Assembly: GCA_963922205.1 (NCBI GenBank)
Contig: CAWUHX010000409.1
Span: 1 to 64,000 of the forward strand
Source: Romanomermis culicivorax
Taxonomy: Eukaryota; Nematoda; Enoplea; Mermithida; Mermithidae
Reading direction: 5' to 3'
DNA: 64,000 nucleotides
Part shown: piece after piece, positions 54,301 through 64,000 of the stretch
Position numbering within the stretch: position 1 is the first letter of the stretch
Layout of the letters: every line of letters begins with the position of its first letter
Made by a program: the position numbers and the translations under genes
Notes under the pieces: model-generated
What the model was told of the DNA's origin: nothing
Database searches by the model: none
Seen by the model: the letters and a program-made list of their open reading frames with translations, nothing else

Positions 54301-56633
54301 TCGTGTGATACTTGATCTTAAAAATCACGAAAACCTGCATAGCTCGGGATACCGATCAAAACATTTTTTTGAAAGTTGGCTACGAAATGAATTGACTAAT
54401 TCATTTCAACTCTGTTTGAATTCGAATTCTACGTATGAAAAATAAAATTCAGAATTCAGTGTTATATCAAAATCCTGTATTCGAAATCTGAACCCAAAAC
54501 TAACAAAAGAGAGAATATTGCATCGGGATTTTGGAGATCAAATTGTATGGTAACATCGGATACATATCAAAAAATTATGAGAAGTCCCTGCGACCCACGA
54601 TTTCAGATTTTCAATACAGTCTCTATATAAACTTCCGTCGCTAAATATTCACCTTTATCAGGACTGGATGGTGTACAATAAGCCTACAAAATCCCACATT
54701 GTTAAAAGTCGAGACACTTTAGTTCAGCAGTAGGAAAGAGCTAAGCTCTCTAACGTTTTGTTAGACGTAGATTATTTACATACGAAAAGCTGAAATCATG
54801 ATGCTTTGTTTACAGATAGTGGAAATGGAAGTGAAAAAGAGTAGTTTTGAAGAACCTTACATTTTTGGATTGCTTTTTGTGATAAAAACTTTATTGATTT
54901 GATTTCATTCATTTCAAATTTCAACTCTGAAGACATGCTGATTAGGCAAGAAAGTGTTACCGCATAGAGCAATATGTAGCTCTTGATTTCATAGAGAAAT
55001 TACTCAAGAATCTCATAAACTTTTGAAATTAATAAACTGCTGAAACCACACAGTTTTGTGGTATTTCTTTTCTTGACGGTCTTTAAGGGAGTAATACCAC
55101 TCAAAAAACGAATTTTCAAAGAAAAAGGATCCATTGAGATACGATTATCTATGAAGATTTGATGATAAATAGCTTTATGTCAATTAAAGAAGCGTTGAAA
55201 AGTTGAGAAAGCTAGAAAATGGCAAATTTTCCTGGAAAAAATATTCATCATCGTGCTTATTTCCTAAACTAACGACTCAGACTTCTTTGTTATGTTCCCG
55301 ATCAGATCTCGTTGATCTTTGAGCATTTCACAGTAAGCTGAAACTACAATAGAGTTGTATTGCCGATACTTGATATCAAAAAGCAATGATTTGCTACGAA
55401 CGTTTACATCCCATTGTATACCGTAGCATAGGCATGCAATTTTAAGACGAGAAGTCATGATGGCTACAAAACTCGAAAATTTTAGCTTGTCTGGCTGAAA
55501 TGCAACAGGTCATTTGAATGGATAAGTTTTCCAGACTATTCTGGACAAAATTCGGAGTCCAACGTGGATTTCATGGATTTATGGACTTCTGGTTGACACA
55601 AAATTTTAAAGTAAAATGTTCTAAATAATAAAATTTAGCATATTGTAATGATTCTATGCATGAAAAAGTTTTTTTTGTCAAAAATATCAAACTCCGGAAA
55701 ATGGTGATGCGTTTTCAACTGTTTATTTTACTGTATTTTATAAAGTACAAGGATTTAAGCGTGCTTTCATATCCAAAATGAAAAATCGCAACTCGTATAT
55801 TAAATTCCCTTCATGATCCACAAATAATGCCAAAATTTTACAGAAAAATCAATTGCAAGGAAAGTAGAAACCAGGGAAAGTTATGAAAACCAGGTTACTG
55901 TAAAATCAGTTATTGTGATATATAGCTCAGAATTTATCCAGCTATATTATGCATTCTGTACAAAAATTGCACAGTATTCTAATGCGTATATATTTTGCTT
56001 CTAAATAACAGAAGTTTAATTCCTCAAAACCAAAGATCAAATTAGACTGGGCGATGCAAACTCAACTAACTTTCATACATCTGTAGCAAAAAATCTACAA
56101 TAAAAATTTTATGTGAACAATTTTGAAAACAGAACTGATTTTTGTCATTTTCCAATTTAGAAGCATTTTATAAAAGACGGACCATAATTTTCTACTCGTT
56201 TCGTAGTTTAGAACAAAAATATGCTTCGTTTAGAGAATAATACGGAAAGATTTCTATTAAAAAATTCAAATAGAGGAATTAAACTCAAAGGTAAAAATTC
56301 TGACGCATAATCTCTGTTATCAACTGAATTGGATTGAAACATGGATCAATTTCTGTAGCAGATGGGTTTATGAATGTAGAGTTGAATTTTTTATTTGATT
56401 TGTCGAGTTTGAATTTTTACAAATGCATCCATGAGAATACAAATGGAAAGTTGCAGTTTTATTGTCGATATATTAAACCGTGTATTATGTAAAAAATGAA
56501 GATTTATTACTGAAAATGATCGACAGGTTCCAAGTTTCAACTCGTGCATTTTGAATAGTAAGTTTCCCGGTTTTGCAAAGCAGTGGTTAGCAGAGAGACC
56601 TGAAATTTCCATTTTTTTTATACTGTTGCCCGA
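51395..56633. other. Intergenic stretch between peroxidase and F-box genes
   Basis: Head of the peroxidase gene on the left, tail of the F-box gene on the right. It contains a long degenerate tandem array (about 51960-54000). The remainder (54000-56633) is AT-rich without a recognised gene or repeat. Confidence 0.6.
51960..54000. repeat. Degenerate tandem array, unit about 140-170 bp
   Basis: GCATCAGAGTTGCCAAAGAA and close variants recur near 52262, 52402, 52473, 52778, 53474, 53640 and 53802, with spacings of about 140-166 bases in the clearer parts. ATTGATCAAAAATTCTGAAA and GAACCGATCTATT recur between them. Confidence 0.75.
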
Positions 56634-57142
56634 TCAATATTTACTTGGAAAATGATCCAAATACTCTTTATCGCTCAAAATTCGGATATTAGGAAATTTT
56701 ACGCATAATGAATCTAAAATCGTGTCAAAATTATTCGGATCTATAAATCTATTGTTTACAGCGGCAGTCGTATTTTCTTTGGGCCAATCGTTTTTTCTCA
56801 AAATTGCGTTTTTTCGAACAAAAATTTGAGCATCGTGCGATGTCATTAAAATTTGACCGATTTTGAATAAACTTTCCATACTCAAATGTTCCCGAATGGC
56901 GCAAACTGTCAAAAATAAACAATTTTTCAACAAATGGATTAAACAAGTGTCTATTCGTTGGTCGAATTTTTTTGATCGATATTTCCGAGCAAGCCCCTTT
57001 TGGACGAACGATGTCAAATATTTAGAATAATTTTCCACCATGCTATAAACGTCCGATTCATTTAATTGATGGGCGACATTTTTGAAGACGATGCTATAGA
57101 CCGGGGCACCATGTTGATAAATCATGCCTCGCTTGCTAAGAC
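56634..57142 (-). CDS. F-box protein, exon 4 (C-terminus)
   Basis: Encodes APVYSIVFKNVAHQLNESDV, then FDQRIDTCLIHLLKNCLFLT, then IREHLSMESLFKIGQ, then FVRKNAILRKNDWPKE and a RILSDKEYLDHFPSKY end with stop at 56634. The RID-L--L---C--L-TL-IRE and RRNA-I---DWP patterns match an arthropod F-box family I remember. The acceptor is TTTTTAAAG. Confidence 0.85.
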
Positions 57143-58635
57143 CTTTAAAAAGTAGCAAGTTAGTTTAATTGTTAATTTTTGTGCAAATAAAAGTCAAACT
57201 GTAAGTCGACATAACATTTTTAGGATTAGCAAGTTTTTCAAATTTTCAATGATGTATACTTTTGGCAACAAAGTAATTTCGATAATTTGACTACATTTTC
57301 AAAGTTCTATTACATTTCATGAAGCATGATTAATCATGAAAATATGCCCCATTACTTTCTATCACACTTTGCCATTTCGCAGGTAGCTTTGTAATGCCTG
57401 CATAATAAAAGGCTTGGGGCTTTGAATCGAAAAAGTTCTGGATGAAAGTTCCGACCCGGTTATCATTATCAAATTTCATATCGATAAGTCTATCCTGCAA
57501 TTGTCTGGTGAATAAAGTGGATGGTGTAACAACTCCCAATTTAATTCCTGGATTTTTGCCTGGGCGATGGCAGTGCTATGTGGATGAGTATTGTCATGGA
57601 GTAGAAATACCCCTTTGCAGTATACCAATGCATGCTGCTTTTGAATCAAGGTATTCTGTACATGATCGCTGTCTTCATAGACTTTAGCAGTGATGGTAAA
57701 ATCAGGTGGAAGCAATCCTATGTGGACGATTCACTGGGTTGACCACACACATAACACAACCTTGTGTGGGTGTAGATCGGGCCTTGGCATTTGTGCTGGT
57801 TTAGAGCATTTGCTGACCCACTGTCATCTCCGGATGATCTTAACATACACAACAAAGTTTTCATCTCCAGTGATGATTCCATCAAGCAAAGGCTCGATTT
57901 TGTACTATGAAAGTAATGATAACAGGCTGTTGCATAGCATGATCACTCAGCTTGTGAGGCACCCATGTTTGGAGCTTGCAAACTTTTGTCATCATCTTCA
58001 TTCGATTTTCATCAGTAGTGTGGGTAATGGCAAGGACTTTTGCTATTTCCCTCGTGGTTGCTTTTGGATCGAGGTCCAGCTGTTCTTGTATGTCTGCTTC
58101 TAATACTTCACCTGGTTGCCCATTGTGAGGTTCATCTTTGATACTGAACTTAGCAAACCACCATTTGACTGCACGTTTAGACACAGCAGGTTCACTATAT
58201 GCTTGAAATATATTTCTTATTGCCTCAGTTCTGCCCAAATCATGCTCATACAAAATGCAATGATGTATATGGTCGGGGAGGTAACACTCTGTTTCAGGTA
58301 CCAATAAAACAGGCAGTATGACCCAACTGAAAACTGACCCCATTTTTCAAAACAATGATGTTTGCTTTTCCAAACAAACAACCAACAACCCAATTAATTT
58401 GGCTAGATTTTAAGAAAAAAAGTTGATTGATAACACGTGACCAAAATTCGAAATTACTTTCTTGCCAACCGCAGCTCCTTAAATTTGCAAATTTTCGCAT
58501 TCTGAAGACTTAAACATGTAAATGCAACTAGAACCACTATTTGAAAATGACTTTTATGTGAAGCATCTGAAACCACCGAAATTCATATTCATATTTATAT
58601 TCATATTCGTAGCCCTATTCACATCATACGTTTAC
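57143..58635. other. F-box gene intron 3, mostly a mariner insertion
   Basis: A 1493-base intron, of which 57262-58468 is a decayed mariner on the same strand as the gene. Confidence 0.85.
57262..58468 (-). mobile_element. Mariner-family DNA transposon, decayed copy 2
   Basis: Same family as 45589-46857, in the opposite orientation. The ends read TTGGCAACAAAGTAATTTCG and, as reverse complement, TTGGCAAGAAAGTAATTTCG. Transposase pieces on the minus strand include AVKWWFAKFSIKDEPHNGQP, EADIQEQLDLDPKATTREIA and LLHDNTHPH. Several frame changes make it inactive. Confidence 0.88.
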
Positions 58636-59026
58636 CTGCACAAACTAGGTGAACTTTAACCCTCGGCTTTATGTGGTAAAATTGCAGCCACGTTTTTCGA
58701 TCGATATCGAAATTTCCTACAGTATTCTCATCTTGCAGGATAGTCAAATGTTCTAAGAAAGAACATTGTCCCAGTAATAGGAGAGAATCGTCGTTCAAAT
58801 GTTGTGCTGTTAATATTAACCGTCTTAAATTTCCGAAAAAGCCGACGTGTAATAGCGGGAACGATTTTTTGGACAAATTGACGATTTTCAGAATTTTCAT
58901 CGAATCGGAAAAATATTCTAATAAATGTTGCATGAATCGTTCTATTTCGTCGGCGTCCGTTAATAATAGATTGTCCAAAGATAACGTTTGTAGACTGGAC
59001 AGATGGCTGAGGAAGTAGTCGAGTTG
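58636..59026 (-). CDS. F-box protein, exon 3 (leucine-rich-like region)
   Basis: Encodes QLDYFLSHLSSLQTLSLDNL, then MKILKIVNLSKKSFPLLHVG, then FFGNLRRLILTAQHLNDDSL and LLLLGQCSFLEHLTILQDEN, irregular leucine-rich repeats as in F-box/LRR substrate-binding domains. The acceptor is TTTCATTTCAG, and the donor is GCAG followed by GTAAAC. Confidence 0.88.
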
Positions 59027-60649
59027 CTGAAATGAAAAGTGTGAAAAAATGAGAAAAAACGTGGTGTCAATGAATAAAAGTGTAAAAATTGAAAAATTTG
59101 GATTTTACTGTAGAAAGTCAATTTATTTGCTTACTGATCTGCAGGTTTCAGGCTTCAAATCGAAATACTGTTTGCTTATTAATCATCGTTCTCATGAACA
59201 TTCGAATAATATTCGCTGTTCTCATGAGTACTCTAATTTTAAAAGAGGGGTTCACTTGGATTTTTATCGTTTCCTTGTGTTGATTTCTGTTTTCCGCTTT
59301 GTTGATGATTTTTTTGTTTTTTGGTATCTGCATGTTTTTTCTACCATTCCTCTCTTCACATTTGTTGGTTGTTTTTTTGTTTTTTTACGAACATTTTTGA
59401 TTTCATCATGTTTAATTCTATTTATGCTTTCTTTCTCCATTTTTAATTTTTTATGGTTTTCATCACCTTTCTCATTTACTTTTTTTAATTTTTGGGGTTT
59501 CCTAAATATTTTTGATTTATTAATAACTTTTGGTTCTTCTAAAATATTTCCTGTATATATTTCTTCGATTGGGTTCACTGTTTTCCTAAATATCTGTTTT
59601 CCCCAATATTTGATTTTTTTTGTATATTTATTTCGCTAATTTTTTTCTTTTGCTTCAGTTATTATTGTTTCTTATATGTTTCTTTACTTTTTGTTTTTCA
59701 CCTTAATGATCTTTCTACGCTTCCTCGAGTTACACTTCTATCCTCTTTGGTTCTCATTTTTTGTTTCTGATCAATTGTTGCTTTTTACATCATATTGACT
59801 ATAACTTCATGTCCATAACTTTCTCATCATTTCTTTCTTCCAATTTTTGTGTGCTCCTTTTTTGTTGTCCTGTCGATAACGTTTTAGTTTTTTGTTTCTT
59901 GACGAGCTTATATTTGTTATCTCTTTACTCTAATTCTAGTTTTTACATCTGTGTGTTTTCTTTTTCTGACCAGTTTTTTTATTTTTTTATTTTTTCCTCA
60001 TTTTTTTATTCGTCTAGCAATTATTGTTTTCGATCTGTTGTATTGATTTTTTGTTCTTCATGATTTGTATTTCTTCATCAGCTTTCGTTCTTTCTTTTAT
60101 TTTTTTTTCATAATTTTTTGTCATTTTTTTGTTTCCAACTTTTTGTTGTTTTTTCTTTTTCGTTTTTCTTGAACATTGTGGCGAAGATAAACAATTTTCA
60201 GTTTAGTCTCGCTCCAAATTTGAATATCTCACATAATTTGGGATGGGAAAATTTTGGAAGTTTCAGATTTCTGTTTTTTCTTTGTATCTGCCTGATTTTC
60301 GACAAATTATTCTGGAAGTTCCATATGGTGAGCTAAAACTTGGTTGCGAAACGTGACACGAGTTTTCTATGTTTTGTTGACATGAGTTTTCTACGCTAAA
60401 GACTCAAACATCGGCACGGCAGGGTAGGGGTTATTTTGACCTCATTCAGAAAGTGTGTGACTGCCAAAATGTGGCTTTAGAAGATGAACAATAATTTTCC
60501 AGAATGAAACAGTTAAGATCGATTCGAAAATATGGTCTCAGATAGTGTACCTCTATTTTTAATGGGGCATTGGTGTTAAAAATTTGTTAAAAATATGGAT
60601 TGACCTCCCCCGGATCTCACTCTCTCTGAAAGTTGTTATGCATACTTAC
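59027..60649. other. F-box gene intron 2 with pyrimidine-rich tract
   Basis: A 1.6 kb intron. About 59240-60190 is T/C-rich low-complexity sequence on the plus strand. No further exon. Confidence 0.75.
59240..60190 (+). repeat. Pyrimidine-rich low-complexity tract 2
   Basis: About 0.95 kb of TTTTTGTTTTT and TTTCTT-type sequence, similar in character and strand asymmetry to 49560-50560. Open frames here are low-complexity Phe/Ser/Ile sequence. Confidence 0.75.
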
Positions 60650-61058
60650 ATTGAGCACACGACCCCCCGTTCCATACAAAGTCGGCATTTGGGAAATTTT
60701 GTCCTCCCGAGCCTCGTTGAATCTACCCAATGACTCTTGGTGCTGTTCCTTATGGTATTTCAAATTCCAATTCACAAAAACGGCCTTCATCTTCTCCAAC
60801 GGGTTATGTTGAACATTTTCGTAAAATTCCGAAAAATTGGTCAAAACGCGCAAAAATTCGTAGAAATTGAACAACAGAGTGTCCGGTTGCAAATACAATG
60901 TTCGTATCCACGCGGCTCGACTGCTCGTGAAAATTTTGAGTCGAAAATGATCCGTGGTCCTTTGCCAACCAGTGTGCATGGTGAATTTTTTTCTTGTGAA
61001 AGTGCGTTCATTATAGCACAAAGTGCGCCAAGAATGTTCCGACTTGAAAGCTTGATAC
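60650..61058 (-). CDS. F-box protein, exon 2
   Basis: Continues the F-box with YQAFKSEHSWRTLCYNERTF, then TRKKFTMHTGWQRTTDHFRL, and later NFYEFLRVLTNFSEFYENVQ and MPTLYGTGGRVLN. GW---DH-R and an FGTGG-like motif match the same remembered arthropod family. The acceptor CTTCTCCGAAG leaves one base completing a Trp codon, and the donor is AAT followed by GTAAGT. Confidence 0.88.
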
Positions 61059-61770
61059 CTTCGGAGAAGTAAATTCAGGATTTATCGAAATTGAAATTTA
61101 AAAGGTCAACAGAAAGCCATTTGAAAAATTTGCTATCCCTTGAAAAATATAAGTGTGGCATATTGGGAAGAAATCACGACGTCATCTCGTGAAAAAATCA
61201 ACATTCCATCTTCAAAAAATCATGATAGCATTTTGAAAGAGTCAAGATGTATCTTGAAAAATAAAATGTGTAATTGTGGAAAAGAGCAATTTGCAAAAAA
61301 AATCAAGACGTCATCTGGAGAAAAGGATATGGATGACATATTGGGAAGAAATTACATGCCCATGTTCGAAAAATTCGAAATGGCGCTTGGAAAATTCGAG
61401 ACGACTTCTTGAGAAAATGGAAGATATCGTCTTAAAAAACGGAGGCGTCATCAAGGAAAAATTCAAAATAACATACTGAAAAAATCGGCATCGCACTTTG
61501 AAAAATTAAACTGCGGTCTTTTCAAGGAATCAATTTATCGTGTTGGGAAAGAGCAAGATGCCATCTTGAAAAAAGTCAAAATGACATCGTGAAAAAGCTT
61601 GCTCAGGATAGTATACGAAAACAATTCAAGATGCAAACCTGGAAAAAATCAAGATGGCATCTTGAAAAAATTATGGAAATTCACCACAAAGTTTCAAAGA
61701 TAAACCTTCTATACTGTGGATGATCAAGCCCTGAAAAATTGATATTCTCAAAACTTCGTACCTAACATAC
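61059..61770. other. F-box gene intron 1 with minisatellite
   Basis: Most of the intron (61140-61675) is a degenerate repeat of about 30 bases. Confidence 0.75.
61140..61675 (+). repeat. Degenerate minisatellite in F-box intron 1
   Basis: The unit approximates AAAATCAAGATG(G/T)CATCT then TGAAAAA, repeated with many changes. Open frames through it (61140-61479) are repeat-encoded. Confidence 0.7.
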
Positions 61771-61916
61771 CATGATCTGCAGGCCATAGACGCCCTGTAT
61801 TTATTTTTGACGGGCAGTCGGTCGAAAATCGACGTCAAAATATCGCCGGGTAGTAAAGACCATCCGCTTTGATTTATATTATCGATCGACCCGCAATAAT
61901 TCTTGTAAAAGTCCAT
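61771..61916 (-). CDS. F-box protein, exon 1 (F-box motif)
   Basis: The start is at 61916 (MDFYKNYCGS). Residues 19-49 form the F-box: WSLLPGDILTSIFDRLPVKN then KYRASMACRSW. F-box proteins recruit substrates to SCF ubiquitin ligases by binding SKP1 through this motif, and the leucine-rich-like region in exons 2-4 would bind the target. The donor TCATG followed by GTATGT splits the last Trp codon. Four exons (61916 down to 56634) give about 484 residues without a break. It resembles an arthropod F-box family I remember but cannot name precisely; an FBXO33/39-like identity is possible. Confidence 0.88.
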
Positions 61917-62384
61917 ATTATGTTAGACGTTCGTAAGAAACATTTTTCAAAAAGACGTCAAGCCCACCAGCCTAGGTGGGAAAATCGAAATTTTAGAATT
62001 TCTCGGAGTACGCATTTTCATATGTTATATGTTAAAACTTGGATTCTGACCTCTTTGAAGTTTTAAAGCTAACAGGGTATCTGAATCGCAACAAGAAAAT
62101 GAAAAGTAAAACCGTAGGCATAGTTGGCTGCAACGGGCGAAAAACAGAGCGGCCCGCACACTTTTTTGCGGCTTTCAAAAATTGCGGCCCGCAAGTCATC
62201 CGCAATCGGAAAAAAATTTTGCCGGTCACAACCCGCAACCGCGTTGCGGTTCAGTGCAGCTTATGGAGCCTCAATGAGTACTTTTTACGGTTCTGGTAGA
62301 CGCAATCGATACAGTGTATGCAATTCTGCCCTGAATAACAGTAGATACCTGAATGAATGTGAACAGTAGAGTACTACTAAAACA

Positions 62385-62890
62385 CGGATCCACTCGCGAA
62401 TCGCGGATCCCTGCCAAAAACAACTTAAACAAGGATTTTTTTCTGGATCTGGACCACGGATCGCCTTGATAGGAAGTATTTTTGATCCAAATCAATTTTT
62501 TTGATCTTGATTAAAAAATTTTTGCATTTTCTTCTCCCAATATGTACTTTCATCCTACGAATAAAATTTTTGACCCAGATCAAAATTTTTGATTCTGAAC
62601 CACATTTTGTCTGCTTTCGCCTGGAAATGATAAATTTAGACAAATCAGATATTTTCTGTGCGAATCTGATTAATTCTAAGTGGAATCAAAATTTTTAGTC
62701 CAGATCAAAAGTTTTTTAGATTTGGATCAAAAATTTTTTGATTTAGATCAAGAAAACACCATACCAAGACGATCCGGATCCGGAAAAAATCCGGATTTGA
62801 GTCGTTTTGGCCACGGACCCGGATTGCTGTGGGACCTGGTTTCAAGTCATTGCAAAACCAAGTTTAGAAACCTTACTTTGGTTAAGTCAA
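62385..62890. repeat. GATCAAAATTTTTGA / GGATCCGGA repeat cluster
   Basis: GATC(A/C)AAAATTTTTGA-like units recur between about 62480 and 62760 and are bordered by GGATCC- and GATCCGGATCCGG-containing sequence, resembling 23393-23520. Confidence 0.6.
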
Positions 62891-63634
62891 TACGGATCCA
62901 GAAATAAGATTATAAAGCAAATACTATTTCATATTAAGTCGATCTTTCTGTTGACCACCCTGTGCCTGCCCAAGTCGCGGTCAAGTAGTCAACATGCAAA
63001 TCAAGGATGGGCGACCAGTGGCGCATAGCAACTGAGCGCCAAAGAAAGAAAATAATTATGAAAATCACTTCTTGTTTTTGGTATCCATTTTGGCAGTTTA
63101 TGCCGGTGTCTAGGAATAAAACTTTATCCCAGCATCTAACTCCTAATTTACAGGCCTTTCCAAGAAGTTCTAACTAGTTTCTGACGGACCATCTACAGCA
63201 AAACGATTTCAGCAGCATTTTTGTCATTTTCTGATTGACAAACATTCTACTTAAATGGATTGCAATCAATACATTGATGAAGTTTTTTAAAAAACTTTAT
63301 CAGTGTATACCAAGATAAAGCACAACAATATAAGATCTATCTTTTACGCAATCAGTTTTCGTAACTTATGGAAACCTGGAAGTATGCTAATACTTTTAGT
63401 GGTCGGAATGCAAGCATTTACATATGCACAATGGAATGGTCGATTGATTCGGGCATCGCTTATTCCATCTCGAGAACTTTTTGCTTCGTTTATCAGAAAA
63501 TATGTTCTTTATTTTGAATCTTCAAAGACACTAAGTCTGTGTGTCCATATGTCAAGATTTTTTAAGCACTGCTATCAATGCGTAAATTCTCTTATGTGAA
63601 CATTTTCCAGCACAGCTCCACTGGCTTCACTATA

Positions 63635-63955
63635 CTCCATTCATTTTGAAATGATGCAGCGATCCATTGAAAGTAAGTTCAATAAAAAAGACAATTAAGC
63701 TTATTACTATAATCAATGAATAGATTCTTTGGAAATGACCATTAAAAAGAACAACTGAAAATTTCCTCCAGTAACCTGGTCAAATGATCGAAAATTCTCG
63801 AGTAGAACTCAGGCATCAACGTTGTTGGCCATTCCCATTATTTTGAAAAAGTTTAACATTTTTCCTAGAGTGCAATATTTTTCACCAAGCGAGAATTATG
63901 TATAAATTTGAACTTACTTTTTTGGCTTTCCCTGCATCTATCATTTTAAATTACA
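63635..63955. mobile_element. TA-flanked MITE family G, copy 3
   Basis: A 321-base element flanked by TA. The left end reads CTCCATTCATTTTGAAATGA then TGCAGCG and GAAAGTAAGTTCAAT. The right end is its approximate inverse. It is homologous along its length to 41891-42217. Non-coding. Confidence 0.75.
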
Positions 63956-64000
63956 TAGCAGATTTTCATTTTCTCTACAAATAATTGCGTATTGAAATTT

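Larger units (their letters stand above)
61917..64000. other. Right-hand flank, repeats only
   Basis: Contains a GCGGCCCGCA/TTGCGG-rich stretch (62120-62260), a tandem-like GATC-AAAATTTTT region (62385-62890) and a MITE copy (63635-63955). No gene is recognised. Confidence 0.6.

Noticed and set aside
59049-59639. A 196-codon plus-strand open frame
   Set aside because: Same situation: a T-rich tract in an F-box gene intron, low complexity, no domain.

Overview
The window looks like nuclear DNA of an invertebrate animal, most likely an arthropod. It is AT-rich. Its protein genes are split by GT-AG introns and are embedded in dense, nested transposable-element debris. Four host genes can be read with confidence: cyclin L (minus strand, exons 14041-22101), the Elongator subunit ELP6 (plus, 38057-38797), a secreted cysteine-type glutathione peroxidase (minus, three exons, 47815-51394) and an F-box protein with leucine-rich-like repeats (minus, four exons, 56634-61916). 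A small single-pass membrane protein (plus, 43242-43768) is likely but incomplete.

Positions 1-13267 are a Polinton (Maverick) element, a virus-like transposon treated here as a fossil. It looks nearly whole, with about one break. It has imperfect terminal inverted repeats, a protein-primed family B DNA polymerase on the plus strand, and a minus-strand block. That block holds an integrase with a chromodomain, packaging ATPase, adenovirus-type protease, double jelly-roll capsid, penton-like minor capsid protein and several small proteins. Its most unusual part is a complete two-repeat TATA-box-binding protein (TBP) at 368-886. This fits with a nearly identical TATA motif (TATAAAAGTTG) found a few tens of bases before the start codon of at least six of its minus-strand genes. 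The simplest reading is that the element carries, or once carried, its own promoter-recognition factor and matching promoters.

The Polinton appears to sit in an intron of cyclin L. The last cyclin-box exon in the window ends with a splice donor about 0.8 kb from the element's right side, and the C-terminal exons are not in the window, so they probably lie to the left beyond the element. Its capsid block runs in the same direction as cyclin L transcription.

Positions 22.2-38.0 kb hold almost only repeats. These include a 1.1 kb non-coding family with hairpin ends (two near-complete copies plus fragments in both orientations), a hAT-like non-autonomous family with CAGGG ends and an 8-bp target duplication, and a TA-flanked non-autonomous element nested in a second hAT-like copy. 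A recurrent GGCGC-type hairpin is also scattered there. To the right, two decayed mariner copies lie in opposite orientation, one of them in an F-box-gene intron. Three copies of a TA-flanked MITE occur at 41.9, 44.1 and 63.6 kb. Introns of the glutathione peroxidase and F-box genes carry minisatellites and long pyrimidine-rich tracts.

No rRNA, tRNA or CRISPR array was seen. Exon boundaries were set by eye from reading frame, splice signals and remembered family sequence. No database search was possible.
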